This document shows, in pieces, positions 24,226 to 38,033 of a stretch of 64,000 bases of DNA (position 1 is the first letter of the stretch; every line of letters starts with the position of its first letter). The DNA is from Takakia lepidozioides. Taxonomy: Eukaryota; Streptophyta; Takakiopsida; Takakiales; Takakiaceae. The stretch lies in the NCBI GenBank assembly GCA_030704615.1, contig CM060732.1, positions 63,095,053 to 63,159,052 on the forward strand. The letters run 5' to 3'. Both the position numbers and the translations under genes were made by a program. The notes below the pieces were generated by a model, which saw nothing but the letters and a program-made list of their open reading frames with translations, searched no databases and had not been told where the DNA came from.

Positions 24226-26849
24226 AGTATTATGTAATGCAAAGTCTGACTTTTGCAACAAAATATTTAATTTCTTTAGGAAATCAAGTATGCTTCTACA
24301 TTTAAGGCATATTCATGATTTGGCTGTTATGGTATTGAAAAATAATTCTTTTTCAATACCAAGACTCGGCTGGTATTAAAAAAAAGTAATACCCGCCCAA
24401 CACCAGGTGTAGACTGTAAACCCCCCAGTAGTTTATATGAGGAGGATGAGGATTCACTACAATGATGACTAAGGGGAGAAAGGCTTGGGTGGTGCTATAT
24501 GCAACTATTTCCGAATCTACAGATACTAGAAGGCGCCGGTAACTAGCAAGGAATTCAGTCTGGCTTATGGCAAGGGCAGCATCATCTGCTCACGTGTTTC
24601 CAACACATGTATTTCTTGGATGGACACATTTGCGACTCTATCATGAAGAGCTCAAATCAGCACCTTGTGTAATACCCTGTCGACAACAACACCCCTCAAA
24701 CCAACCCAGCTGAAAGTTTAGGCCTCTTCTTTGGCCTTGTCGATTTGCTCTGTGGAGTTATAGATATATATATAAAATTGGGGGTGGGGGTGGGGGTGGG
24801 GGGAGGGGGGTCTGTCTTCACTTCATTAGAGGTTTATAATTCACAATAATTAATTCATTTGGCCCTCCACTGCCTTTTTTTTTTCAAAGGAAAAAAATAC
24901 TATTGAGCAAGAATCATTGTCGTCAAAAAACTTTTAAGAATCAAGCTTTCCATACAGCCCAGTGTGGTTTTCCACGCCTTCTTACTAGGTTTATTATGCC
25001 TCTGCTGCCTTCCAAAGAAAAAGAAAAGATATTAATGAGCCACTGATCATCATTTTAAAAGACGCAAGTCTAAATCAGCAGACATCAGTAAGCTTCCATA
25101 GGCTCAATATCAGCTCCACGAGGCCTTCAGAGAATCCTGGGCTAAGCAAGGAATCATATGCTCAAACCCTTCACCAAGCATCTGCTCATGAAGCTCAGTC
25201 CCCCAGTGTTGGGAAAACCGCTGCACGCTTCTGCCCTGATTCTCTAGACTTCAACTGCGATAATAACGGAAGCACCTCAAGGGGAAGCGCTCGGTGAAGC
25301 TGAACTTCGACAAATGACGGTGATCCTTCATCGAAGTAGATGCTCCCACTCTCAGGGCTAGGTGTACGCTGGCAGTTACGTGAGGGGGTCCTTCTCATTG
25401 CTAATGCATAAGTCAGTTCTTGCATTCATACTCTCTTACATCATTACACGGATGGGGTCTTGCCCGAATGGTCGTCCATCTTGCCTTCCCTATGCCTCTA
25501 TGGCTTATCTGTTTTTTCTAGTTATCTTCCAGGCTTTCGCCATTAAGATGGTCTCTCTAGCTTTTGCCTGGGCTCATCCCTCATCCGATAGATGTGTTTT
25601 ATGCCTTATGACATCAACAGGGTTTATTTTTCTCCCTCAAAAAACCTAAATGGCGAAGGATTTTTTTTAAAAAGAAGTCTAAATTGGACAAATCCTCCTT
25701 GCTCCAAGTTTAACAAATCCGACATTAATGATCTACCCACCATAGCATTTGAAATGGATAGATTCTATGGATTGAGCATGTAGCAAAATTCCAAATGAAA
25801 TTTCAGGCTGCCCATCCTTGACTCACTGACAAAAAACAACTCCAAAATTTGCGAGAAGATGTGATCCCAAAACAGAAACTTTTATTTAAAAATTCGATAA
25901 GAAAACCAATGTTTTTGCCCCCAAAAAAATTTAGTCCAACTGTTTTTGTCCTTAACTAAATCGGTAGGGAGGATTTCTCTAAATTTTTTTGAGGTGGTAC
26001 CCTTCCTGTTCTACAGGACCTTTCGGCGGCTGGAGGTGTCGTTTACCAGTAGTATTGCAAAAGAAAATGCTTGTGCAGATAGGGGGTGGACATCTATGGG
26101 AAAGGGATCCATGATTACATAGGTGTCATAGAAGTAGGCACTCACCTACTGACCTTCAACTAATGAACTTTAAGAGTTGATGTGAGCATCAGTTCGCTTG
26201 ATACAACAGGGTCTCCAACAGATCGTAACAGGCTTAGAGAGGAAAGGCAACAGTTTTGTACAATAGAAAGTCTCCGTCTGAGGGGTTTGTGTGGTGTTTA
26301 AGCAATCCCTGGATGCTTTGGCACAAACCCAGTTTCTACAGCATAAAGACCTCATCGAACGGACCACAATGATTTCTACCTTCTCAGGGCAACACGGTGG
26401 AACCAATGGTTCCCACCCCCAGGGTCCATTCTCTGACCACTGACACAGTAGCTTTCAAGCTTAAAAGCCGCTCTAAAATACACTGGAAATAAGCACACAA
26501 TGAAAACATCATTCAAGAAAGTACCGGACTAGAGAGCTGGGGTATCCCAAACGAGACAATATGAACTTTTGCACTTGTGTATCAAGTGGTCACGTAAACT
26601 GATCTACATCCAAAGGTCCTCGAATCGAAAAAGTAATGCGTGAAGCATCCATAGTAAATGTGTAGTGTCCATCAACCCCCAAATAAAGACGTCCATGTCA
26701 AGGGTTGATGGATTTATCACTCTGATTAGTCCACATTACCACCCAACATTACCACATTTTATGCATAGGGAAGTGCCAAAGAGAAAAGTAGAGCATAAAT
26801 CTTTATCAATGAACAATAACAAGGCGCTAAATCAAGCGCACCCTAATTC
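24226..26849. other. Intergenic between the WD40 genes, no gene recognised
   Basis: A perfect 12-bp inverted repeat (GGTATTGAAAAA, 6-base loop) lies at 24331-24360. A run of five or more G tracts lies at 24779-24812. A 76-codon minus-strand frame at 25195-25425 has no recognisable domain, no spliced partner and no start context, so I do not call it a gene. The last part before 26850 should hold the 3' UTR of gene B. Confidence 0.35.
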
Positions 26850-29800
26850 TCAATACCGGATGGGGAGGCCATAATTTTGGAATGTGGTGATTTCACCCCC
26901 TAAACTAGCTGTCACTATGACCATACCCCACCCCGCCGACACTGCAGGTGTATCACCTCGGGCACTCCCCTCAGTGTCAATGCACCCACTCACATTACTC
27001 CCCTCTGACAGGGTTCGAGCAAACCCAGATCCTGAACCTGACCTACTGCCGAAGGAAGGGAGCTTTTCTTCTGGCCAAGTGGCAGACCCTTTGGGTCCAC
27101 TATCAGGGAAGAAACTGGGGCACCGCTGCAAGTGTGGTGGGCTATCATGGCAATTACTTAAAGCTGGGGAACTGACAGATGGCTCTTCAGTTGCATCCAT
27201 TAGTGATGCTTCTGGTCGGCCACTGTAGCCTTTGTCTCCTTGCTCTGCTGAGGCAATTTCATCCCCACCAGACGCCTCTGCCATTCTACCTGATCCAAAC
27301 AAGCCTAATGGAGACCGCCCAAGAACCGATGCCGCATAGGTGGATGGCAGGACAGACAAATTCTCCTCTGGGCTACCATTCTCAGAGTCACGACCTGCAT
27401 GATTTTGCTCTCTTGAAGGTGAGTCAACTCCATCACTTCCACTACCGGCTGACCTACCTGGAGTCTCACTGCCCTGGACCGATAGGCTTGATCGAGGGGC
27501 ACCTCCAGGCCATGGTATCGCAACAGAAACATGGCGAGAGTAGAAATCCTCGCACGATTGTTGCTTGTCTTTCCGATAGCCAGATTTAGTGGAGGGCGCA
27601 CTTGAAATCCCAGAGCTCCAGACGAACACACGCGAGTCCTCACTGGCACTCACAATGAAGTTTCCATTTGGACTAAAGGACGCTGAGATCTGGCTGTTGA
27701 CATTTCGCAGACCTGCCGAATTCGAAACGTAAGAAGAAAAATTAAGCAGCAGATGGAGGGGTATGGGGAGAAAGAGAGACAGATGCTCATACCTTAAAGA
27801 TTTCCCATCAGATGCTGTCTTAATAGGATGCATGGAACTATCATAGGTCTCCGACAGCCCATAGCCTATCATTTGCGAGTTTGTGGTCTAGTCTAGAGCT
27901 GCCCAAATAGAGTATCTGCAGTATGATAGTTCCAAATGAAACGATTACAGGTGAGAGTACAGACAACGACAGCTGCAGCAAGATACACTGTACAGTATGC
28001 AGGTGCTGGGGGTTGTAAGAATGACTCAAGAAAAAATTCACACCTTTGTATTTGGCATGCAAGTCCAGTCCATCATAGACCCGAATGCGAGAGTCATTCG
28101 ATGTCACCAACACTTTACTGGGGTACCCTGGCATGCACTGTCCACCACCAGGCTATTTAGATAGACATAAACCTGCTCTAACTGCTACCTCTCTGAACCA
28201 TACATATCCGAATTGAAAGAGCCTGCATTGGCCCTCATTAGGATGGTTCAACCAGGAAAATGCCGCCCACCGGTTTTATGGCTGGTAGTCTTCCACTTGC
28301 AGTGCACACATGAAGGAGACGACAAGGTTATGGAAAATTACGGGTTAACTAGTCAGGGAGGTTGGCAGGAGAACTTTACATGAAGGCCAGTAATCTTCTT
28401 GCCACGAGCCTTCTTGTTTCGATCACTGCGCACGTCAATGTTTCCATCCAGCTGCAGCTTGTTCCCTGCGGGCAGTGATTCTTCAACATATTTAGAAGTT
28501 TGTCATATAATAGATATTGCCATGGTCTTGTAAAACAGTTGGGTGGTTATGAATCCCAAGACTTAGCTGCAAGTAGATTAATTCATGACAATTTCACTCG
28601 TAGTCACCACGAAACACTCAGAAAAACATATTGCAAACTGAGCTGAAATAACATCTGCTCCCACTGGGTTTACAACCTCTCAGTGGACCACAAACCAGAC
28701 AATCTAACAACCATTTAGAAGAAGTAAAGGCTATCAAAAGCAGGCAAGAATAACATTATTGTAACCTTGATCACCATGGCACAAAGGGTAAACAGAAGTT
28801 AACGGCTAGGGTTCAAACCTGCAGTGTTGTAGAAACGGCAGGTACCCTTATATGACCCCACAATCGCTCTCTGCTCACGCAACCACAGCAGCACAAAGCC
28901 TATGCAAGTGAGTCGCTCACCAATAGAAAAACAAGTGGCAACTCCTAGAAATCATTAGCTGACCAATTTCTATGAGACTTGCAAGATTACCTTTCTACTC
29001 CAGTCATCGGGTAACTCGGGAAAGAGTGCAGTCTTAACCTTATAAATAACCATCAGCCAATCAACATCATCATTCATATCAGCTGCTACAACCCCCCACT
29101 GAATCAGCCCCATTGACTGATAATATAGGAATATGTTCATATAAGTAATTCTCATGCTGAGTGTCTGTTACAGGTCTGGACACAAAACAGAAATACAGCT
29201 ATGTTGGCTAGTACTCAAGAGACGGAGCAAATCTAAACCTCATTTAGGTTTTCCTTCATCCAAGAACAAGTTTGTGAACAGACTATATTAAACCAAAATT
29301 CAATTCTAGCTCTGTAACGCTGGCCATGGAACTCCGTGGCACTATCAGTCAGCGAAGGTTGCTACTGGACATATCTAGCTCATCAGAGGTGGAACCCCAC
29401 AGTTGCAGGGGCACAACACCCCCAGAAGGATTTAGTACCTCTCAACAGAGTGAATCCAATGGTCCAAACATAGCTATCGGAAAAACCCAAACCTGGCTCA
29501 GAGACTGAAAGCTTAGGTAAAGTGCTAACCACTCAAGAGAGAGAAAGGAAGAAGGAAAGGGGAAAACATGTTTATACACGAACATGAAGCTCCTAGGTAG
29601 AAAAAGAACGAAAGAAAAAGACTTCCAAAACAAAAAGGAATCTACGCATAAGGCTTTGTTTGCCATAGCCTTGTGGCCATAGACTCCGCGTCCAGTTTGG
29701 GCAGGAAAGATAGGGAATATAAACTACCTTTGTGAAGGGCTCACTCCGGTAGTGTGACTTACATTGGTAAAGACAATTAGTTCGGGCTTTCCAGATATTC

Positions 29801-32800
29801 TCTAGAAAACCCTTCACACAAGCATCAATCTGCAGTGTGTGAGTAGCCCAAAGCTAGACCCCAACGGGACAGGAAAAAGTAGAGAATGTACTCATATGAT
29901 GTTGTTTGCCGTAGTCTTGTGGCCATTGACCCCGCACCCAGTTTGAGCAGAACACAAAGGGACGGAACCTACCTCTGTCAGGGGCTGACATCAGTAATAA
30001 GACTTACTTGAAATAGTACATTGATCCCGGTTTTCCAGATATCCTCCAGAAATCCCTTCACACAAGCATCAATCTGCTGTGTGTGGTTTGCCCAATAACT
30101 AGGCCCCAGAAGGGCCTGGGCTTTTGGCTCAGCCTTGAGACTTTCAAAGTTGGTAAACAGAGGTACAGGCACAATTCCCTGACAGATTTGAGGAGAGCGT
30201 CTCTCTGGTGAGAGAACCCCAGACAGTGAGTCAAAAAATGAATATTGTCTTCAGGTTGCCCACACGGGCAATTGCACTCTCCCTTTCCTCTCTGCTTCTG
30301 TTTGCTGTTCAAAGGTAGGCTTCCCGCCCTGAGTTTAAATTTCAGTCTAGTGCCGAGAGTGGGTAGGCCCTTGAGGTCATCCATGATGTCCTGCCCCATG
30401 TCACAGACTGGAAACAAGTTCAGGGAAGTTTTCTTCCTAACTTCATTTTCATTAGACAATTTCCTGGCAACAGATATGGCTTTGGACACTACAGCCTCTA
30501 AGTCAGATGTATCCAGCAGGGTCAAGACTTGCGGGTTAAGATTCAGATCCTTGAGAATCTCTTGTACTCTCTTCTGCCAGGACTTAGTCTGTTTGACAGG
30601 GCGGTCCTTTTTCCAAGATATAGAGTCGATTAACTTAGGATATCTGGTGTTGGACATATGTTGCAGCTGACCCCACCATCTGACCTTGAATTCATCTCAT
30701 CGGGAGCTTAAGGAAGGGATGCCAAACTCACCCCGAACAGCGACATTGGCTGTTTTGGAGCATGCTGACAAAGCATGGTTTTCTTGACCTCAGAGTTGAT
30801 CCCTCTGCAGTGGAAGAATTTAGGAAAAAGTAGAGAGAGAGGAAGAGAGGTCTGATCTTCATGTGTTTCTCTACAAACTGACCCTGCCAGGTCAGCAATG
30901 CTTGGCTGCCAGGATTGTGATCAAGAAGTGTTTAACTTTCATCTGAGGGTGTTTTCCCATCCTCACCTGGGTCAAAAAGAAAAGAGAATGAAAGGAACAT
31001 ACCAAAAGAGTTCCTAGGACAAAAACATTTAACAATAGGCTTAAACTAGTGAGAGAAAGAGAGCGAACCAGCACAACCCACCTTGCCATCTGGGGTGTAG
31101 CATACAGCTGTCACCATCTCACGCAAATCACTCCAATCCACAACTTGGTGGTCTGGAATACTCCATATACGTACTTTGTCATCAAGTGCCCCACTCAGAA
31201 AGTAGCGATCATCGACCGGATTAAACTCGATGCATGTCACTAATCCCAATTTCAACCACAACCACAAATCGGACCAAATCATGTTCAGAAACCATTTCAA
31301 GCACTTCATTATACTGGATCTGCCCATGAGAAAAACTACTGAAGGAAGATAAATTATCAATTGTCACATTCAGTCAGCCTTAAGAGAGAATGCACAAACT
31401 TGTCTGCATTTCCTTCAATAATATGCCTAACCTAATATATGGATATTTAATGTATCAACCTATGCCTAACCTAATATATGGATATCTACATGAACCCCAT
31501 GCACAGTGGAGCCTCCAATGGGTCCAATCACTAAGAATGTGAGGCAGCACCATCATCATACACCTCCATTTCACCACGCTGCAAACACATTTTCTCTTTC
31601 TTATCTGTAGAACTGGACAGTTCTTGTAGAGTTGAATTGAGTCACCAAAAGCTTACCGTAGTCATTATGCGAGAAGATTCTCAAGCACTCCTCATATGAG
31701 ATGTGCCACAACCGCACTGTTTTGTCCATAGATGATGACAGTAGAAACTGCATTCACACCCAGGATGACACCCATTAGCAGCTCCACTAGGACATGCCGG
31801 CCACAAATGAAGCCATGGACAATAAAGTAGATATGTTAGCCCTGCAGAGAAGGCAATGCATAACGTTGTGAATTGACAGAATGGTGGTCTGCAATAAACT
31901 ATTCAAAATATGCTTTAACAAGACTGGTCACAAGTGATGACAGCAGAGTTACAATTGGTAAAGAGCCACTTGAGAGTCAGACAACTCGGTATCATTCTTG
32001 TGAAACATCTGGAGTGAAGCAGAATCTTTCAGATAGAACATCATAGACTCTGAGTTCACAGTCCATGTTGCCACCTAGATTGGAGCAACACATCCAGGAA
32101 TGTTGAGTGAGAAACAGCCGCAGTGGCAGCATGACATTACAGGTTCTAAACTTGGCATACCCTTATTTGAACCAGAAGTTGATTTATTACCTTTATCTTA
32201 TGGACTCATTACCTGAGTTCTTGACCACGACAAATCCAATACATCTTCAGTATGGCCACAAAATGAGCACATGGCTTTTTCGGAAAGCCAAAACAACTTG
32301 GGGAGGGGCCCCTTGTTGTCAAGATTGCCAGACTTCCTTTTGCCTAAGGCAGGCCTTCCGGTCTTTCGTCCCTCACTGGCATGAATCAATCCTGGTTGCA
32401 AACCAATCTCAGAGCTCCCATTATTCTGTGCAACCTTGTATGCACCTGGCACCAACCCACTAATTTTAGTTCACAACACTGAAGACCAAAAATTCCATCT
32501 CGCATCTCAGTCCAGGATCCAGTTTCGTACAGAAGCTTGCAGTCTCATATACTTGGTTCATATAATACACACAATTAGGGATTTCCTTACAAATCTGAAC
32601 AGGACTAATTTCAGTTTGCTTCTGCACTCTTAAACTTTATGCTTCAAATATACAGAGCTGAAGCTCAGCACAAACTTGGACCTTCTTCTTTCATGCACAG
32701 AGGACAACTTGAATAGCCTTCCCAGACTTGGCACTAAGCTAAACTTCACCCTATAGTGTAGGCTGCCTACTTCACAGAGTCTGCCAGAGCACTGGACGTG

Positions 32801-35411
32801 ATGGTGCCGATGGTATACATTCTGATGTATAGAACTAAGTTTTATACTGAATCAGAGCACTCCTTGGGCTCAAAGGCTTAAGAAAAGTGTCATTCTACCC
32901 CTTTTCCCAGAGGCTTGACAAGCATGGAAATTGTTACCCTCCTTGGGTCTGGGATCTGGGGTCAACATTCACTTTTCATGCCATAGGAGATAGTCTGAAA
33001 GCTTGATCAACTTCATTTTTGGAGGAAAAGTCCCACTGCTACACTCAGCCTCCTGTGGTTAGCCTCCTGTGCTGTTAGTAATCACATTTCACTCTCCCCT
33101 TGACCTCCTCCCCTGTCTTACCCCATTGCTGTTCCATCTAAACCAGTTGTAGGGCCGATGGTCACAATGGAATGGTAAGCAAAAAATCTCTTCTCTAATC
33201 CTACAGACATCATACTTTTCTACGTTTCTTTTTCTTATCTCTCTCTCCTCCCAGGTGGACACAAAAATCAGAAGGGCCAGGTCAAACCCTAAACCAAGGA
33301 CTCTCAGTCCTCCAGGCTTAGTTAGACAACCATAACCACATTTTAGGATTGCTGATGGTGTGCCTACCTGGTTCTGCTGTTGAAGGGTGATCAAGGATCT
33401 CCCAGACATGGACGACCCGGTCTTGTCCGGCACTCGCAAGGTAACGTCCATCCGGGCTAAATTTCATTGTCCAGATAGCACCCTGGTGAGCCTGGATTTC
33501 CTGGCCCATGTGAAGTTCTGACAACTCCTTGTAGCTCTTGCGGCGCAACCGAACTTTGATTCGCTGGGGCTTTCTCCATGCAGGCGCTGCTGTGTCAGAG
33601 TTCTCATCAGTCGCGGACCCTGAGCGCCGGCCTCTGGAAGAACCCTCTTTATCACGACCTCCCATGAATGAAGGTTCTCTCGAACGCCCTCCCTTGGACG
33701 AACCATCTTTTGAATGGCCTCCCTTCGATGAACCCTCTGTATCATCACAACTTTGATAGCCTCTACCACTTCGAGACAGCACTCCATCTGCTGAGTTCTT
33801 CTTGGATCCCCTCACCAAGAGTGTGCCTTTGATGTTCTTGAGCCAATTTTTCTTATTAAACATGACTCGAGGACGAGTGTTCAAATCTGGGCCTGCTTGA
33901 TTATTGCCACTGTGCCCTTCTGCCTCTCTCTCTCTTCTTCTAAGCTCTTGTATGACAGGGGAGAGCCCCAGGGAGCTCTCAAACTCCTCAAGAGTCAACT
34001 CCTTGCCTGTGTCAACCTCCCTAAGTCTATTCCAGGTTCCATCTCCTAACTCGTTTACAACAAACTCCTTCCCGCTGTCTAAATCCCGTATTGTATACCC
34101 AGCCTCCTTCATGCTCTCAGTCAGCAGCAAGGTTCCATCACGGCTGGTCGACTGGACCTTATCATCCCTGCTACAATGCTCCAAAATCTCGACATAATCA
34201 TCGCCCGAACTGGACGTCAGGGGCTCATACGCCGATTGCGAGTGCGCCTCGTCATTCCATGCCCCACTGCCTTCCCCAAAAGGTGAAGAGCTGCTCCCCT
34301 GACTGGCAGGGCCCCTGCTTACAACCTCCCCATGGTTTGGGCTGGATTCTGGGGTATTTAGGATGCCCTCTGCCAAGCTTTCAGCTCCCCAACGTACTTG
34401 CAAATCACAGGAGCAGGCCAGAGTGGCTGATCTCGTTGCTGGAATGGTTTGATGGCTACTGCGTGACTTCGAGGGCAGGGGACCAGATCTACTCCTCCCT
34501 CCCCTCAAAACAGCACCACCCACATCTGCAAGCCTATCCATACCAGGCATTCCAAACTCGGGCAGAGAACCTACTCCAATCCTACCAGGCTGGGCAAGAT
34601 TCTTCAATCCATTTGCAGAGGAACTTCCCACCATCCCCATTCCAACCTCCCCGCTCCTCTGAACCTCAGAAGAGCTCAAGGTCCATAAGCAATCATACTT
34701 GGAAACCGCTTCACGCCCTAGTTCGCCACCACATGTCGGACACTTGTCCTGCACATTTCACCATTTATGTTTGGGTACTGCTCATATTTCCTTTGAACAA
34801 GATTAGTTGCCAACTGAACATACTTAAAGCACTCACTTCCAAGAGATATGATCACTTTCCGATTTCTCAATATAGTACTGACTGCATTGCATGTTCCCGA
34901 AATAAACGGATCATATCACAGTTAATGGCTTTCCCTAGCACGACAATCCGGCAACATGTCTAATACATAGTAATTAATCTTAATACTACTCAACATACAA
35001 TGAACTTACATTTTCCTGGCTGGCATCTGTTGCTGCCGCTAATCTTCCTATACTAGTACTTTTTCTCTCGCCACCTGGAGCAGATGAAGATTCAGCAGCA
35101 AGCCCGGATCCATGCCCTGACTCGGATTCTCTTAGGTTTCTAATTCCCATCCGCTTGAAAAACCTTTGACGCCGATCATGAATGCTCCCAGGGTCATCCT
35201 TCCACACTTGAAACTTGGAATTGAGGTAGGAAGAGGAGGAGGGCCACAGTGGCGGACGATCTTTGCCGTTGGCAGCTGCTGCATTCCTTGCGCTGCTGGG
35301 CACACTGGGCAAGTGTCGACCAGTCTCGCCATCTGCGCTCTCCGAGCTGGATGTCGAAGATATTTCTTCCCGGGCCTCATGAAACTCCTCGTCTGACACT
35401 AACCCCTCCAT
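26850..35411 (-). CDS. WD40 repeat protein, plant WDR44-like, copy B
   Basis: This is the paralogue of the gene at 2904-10280, with the same nine-exon structure. My exon model is 35010-35411, 33368-34748, 32213-32445, 31657-31747, 31082-31239, 28819-28870, 28380-28465, 28044-28137 and 26850-27712. All borders are GT-AG, phases are 0,1,0,1,0,1,0,1, and the sum is 1119 codons plus stop. Exon 1 carries the N-terminal motif [20 protein letters not shown]. Exon 2 has the plant-type linker with [20 protein letters not shown] and [14 protein letters not shown], and the first WD repeat at residues about 547-585. The propeller continues through exons 3-9 ([61 protein letters not shown]) and ends [14 protein letters not shown]. 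Intron 5 (2.2 kb) contains a LINE remnant. This copy keeps the family blocks better than copy A and is probably the more constrained gene. Confidence 0.88.
29640..30660 (-). pseudogene. LINE ORF2 C-terminal fragment in intron 5 of gene B
   Basis: A 199-codon frame (30058-30657) encodes the end of a non-LTR retrotransposon polyprotein: [13 protein letters not shown], then a zinc-binding [18 protein letters not shown] cluster (CCHC type). The 3' tail is present twice in tandem (about 29910-30130 and 29645-29875), each with the TCACACAAGCATCAATCTGC block. It lies in the sense orientation within the intron. Related fragments are at 1-460 and 7650-7905. Confidence 0.7.
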
Positions 35412-37837
35412 ACTTCTTTATAGCAGGTGATGAAAGAGTGGACAATGCCAACAACACATCACCATGAAATGGGATAAAATGTTACAGCCACCCCTACTCA
35501 TGTCACGAGATGAGAAATCCCGTCTCATGTGGTGCCTCAATCACCTGTAGCAAATCTCTGGCAGCTTGTCCTCCAAAATGCTATGGTGCATTTTGTAAAT
35601 AGAACCACTGGTAGCGATGCCACTAGACCCTCATTCCTCCAGCCGCTTCCCGTTACCTTGACACCTTGCGCACTGCTTGCCTAAATCCGACACTGCAGAT
35701 GCTCGTAGAAATCATCGTCAAACACCATCAAAGCCAGACCTGTAGCGCATTCCCACATTCTTTGAGGTAGCGAATTCCAGTGCACTCTCCCTTTGTAGTC
35801 CTCTCGAAATGGACCTAACCTAACCTACATCTTGAAATGTTGCGGATAATGCTTGAAAAGGTCCGCCAGGATTTCATGAGTCTTGATGGGTGCTCCCTCT
35901 CTCATAATCAAGTCAATCAAGCTTCCTTCCGACCTTGGAAGGGACTATGAAGATCGATCTCCGTCCTATGATCAGATTCCAAGAAAATTTTGAAGACGCC
36001 ATGATCAAATCATGCCCGCGGCATCATACGAAGGCCTGGGACAAATCCACGATAGTAGACAACATCCTCTCTAGCTCAACACGCTTTGACCCCCAAAGCC
36101 CAGGCAGAGGAGGAATTAGGTGTAAACCAGATCGTCTTTCTCACACTCGTTCTCCTTCTCTCCCTCGACACAAAACGAACGTCAGGCACAGTACAGATAC
36201 TATACTTCGTGGAAATGACATCCTCTGTCTGCCTCCGTCTCCCTCTTTGTGTCAAACCTTGGAAAATGCAGCAAGGAAACAGAAAGTTCTACAATCAGAT
36301 CTTCCCTCTAACTACTACTTTCTTCGGCTGTCCTTGTCCTCTATCCGGCTTCGTCGGATATCGTTATCGTTCTAAGTTGTGCGTATGTGTTGCCATCCAT
36401 CCCATCGCTGCTGTAGTTCTCGCTTCACACTGAGTTGCACATACCTGTTCTTCCATCGCCACCAGATACAGATCCCACCTCCGTTAATTTCACCTTCTCC
36501 TTCTCAAATCCACACCTACAGATCTCAGGTCCTCAATGCTGAATCATCAAATCCGTAAAGGAACAAAGATCTAACAATGATCGTAGGCAGGCAGCCTGCA
36601 GGGGAGCTTCGAAGCCCGCCAAGAAAGTGTAGCAATGCACCCTGGTCTGCCATGGCATACGCCATTAACTTTTCAAAGCTCTGGATTTACTATCCACTCT
36701 CTAATAATGACCATCCTTCAATGCCGGCAGCAGCTTGTGCTGTAATTACTCCACATCAAGCTTATTACTAGGTACTTCCCCAATCTCCCCCCTTCCAAGG
36801 GGGCCCCTCTAAGTTATTCATTGTTACCAGCCACTCCACTCCACCTCGAAATAACTCCAGTAAAGATTTCGAGGGATTACGCGATCCAACCCTAAAATCC
36901 TCCGAGAGACATGCGCTTGGTCAATGCTATGAGCTCTTACTCACTCTGTACAGTGAGAAATCTCGCAACATTTGCATGGCCTTCCTGCCCGCGACATACC
37001 TACCCTCAAATTTGAGGAGGAGCTTGTCAAATAAACCGGGAAGATGGTCAGGTCAGCCTGCACGTGCATTCTGCACCTTCTTTCTTATTTCTAACTCCTC
37101 CCCAAAAAGCTCCAGAGACTGGCCCTTCACAAATACTTCATTCATCCCCACTCTCACCGGCCCCTCATCTTTTTCGTCCAAGAGATCTCTACGAGATAGT
37201 TCATCCACGAAAATGCATTATTCATCTGATTCCCCCCTCAAATAACGCTTTTTCCTCTATTCTCCAAAACCTAAATGCCGTATTGGCCAGTTCAGCAACT
37301 GATAAATTGTGTGGAGAGGACCACCCACTCTACTAACTAGGTGATCGTTATTAACGACGGGAACCACAAGTTGGATGAAGAGTTAAGAAACCTTCAATCA
37401 CTGGGCATGGACATCATTCATCCACTTCTTGGGTGGAGGCAATGCACTTTATGACCTCGTACCAAACACATTATTGTTCACAACACGTATATGCAATTTA
37501 TACCCAACGACTGGTCATTTATATACCGAGTCACCCGGCCGACCCATCCATTTCCCGGGCTTCCACAAAAAAGACAAAACCGCGCTTGCTAAATTCGATA
37601 TTTTCATATATGTATGTAAAGTAAAAAGGAAACAACAAAAACAACGCGGGACCAGCGCTGACCGGCGCGTGTCGGAACTCGGGCCCCCTCACCTTCGGCT
37701 CCAATAATACTCCCTCGTCCACCTCATTCATCCCCAACGTTCATCCATTCCGAACTGTATTGAACTACTTCATCCAGGAAATGAAGTGGCGACTCAACAT
37801 ACTCTTTTCTGCACTTGAGCAGAAAATATTAAAAATT
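35412..37837. other. Upstream of gene B, no gene recognised
   Basis: About 40 bp next to the ATG match the upstream of copy A, with a pyrimidine-rich acceptor-like tract. Beyond that there is no recognisable protein domain despite several short frames at 35.9-37.7 kb. The promoter of gene B is expected here but cannot be pinpointed. Confidence 0.35.
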
Positions 37838-38033
37838 GCACTTGAGCAGGTAGCCCAGTTGGTTGGGTGTTTGTTCCTTGCCTGTGCATAACCTAGGTGA
37901 TCCTGGGTTCAATCCTTCAACATGTGCCTTCAGACCGTCCATTGGGCCCTCGATGGCCTGTGTGTTGAGCAGTAGGCTCTGTAAATTCACTGGACGTTAA
38001 AGAATCTTTATCTTTATCTTTAATCTTTATCTC
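37838..38033 (+). mobile_element. tRNA-derived SINE, copy 3
   Basis: Same family as 11614-11797, with the A-box-like GGTAGCCCAGTTGGTTGGG, the B box GGGTTCAATCC, the TAAATTCACTGGACGTTAAA body end and a TTTATC-type tail. It appears full length. Confidence 0.8.

Noticed and set aside
25195-25425. 76-codon minus-strand frame, Pro/Ser-rich
   Set aside because: No recognisable family and no credible splice partners. The following codons in other frames do not extend it convincingly.
35935-37707. Several plus-strand frames of 60-146 codons upstream of gene B
   Set aside because: Low-complexity composition and no recognisable motif. No exon chain could be built.
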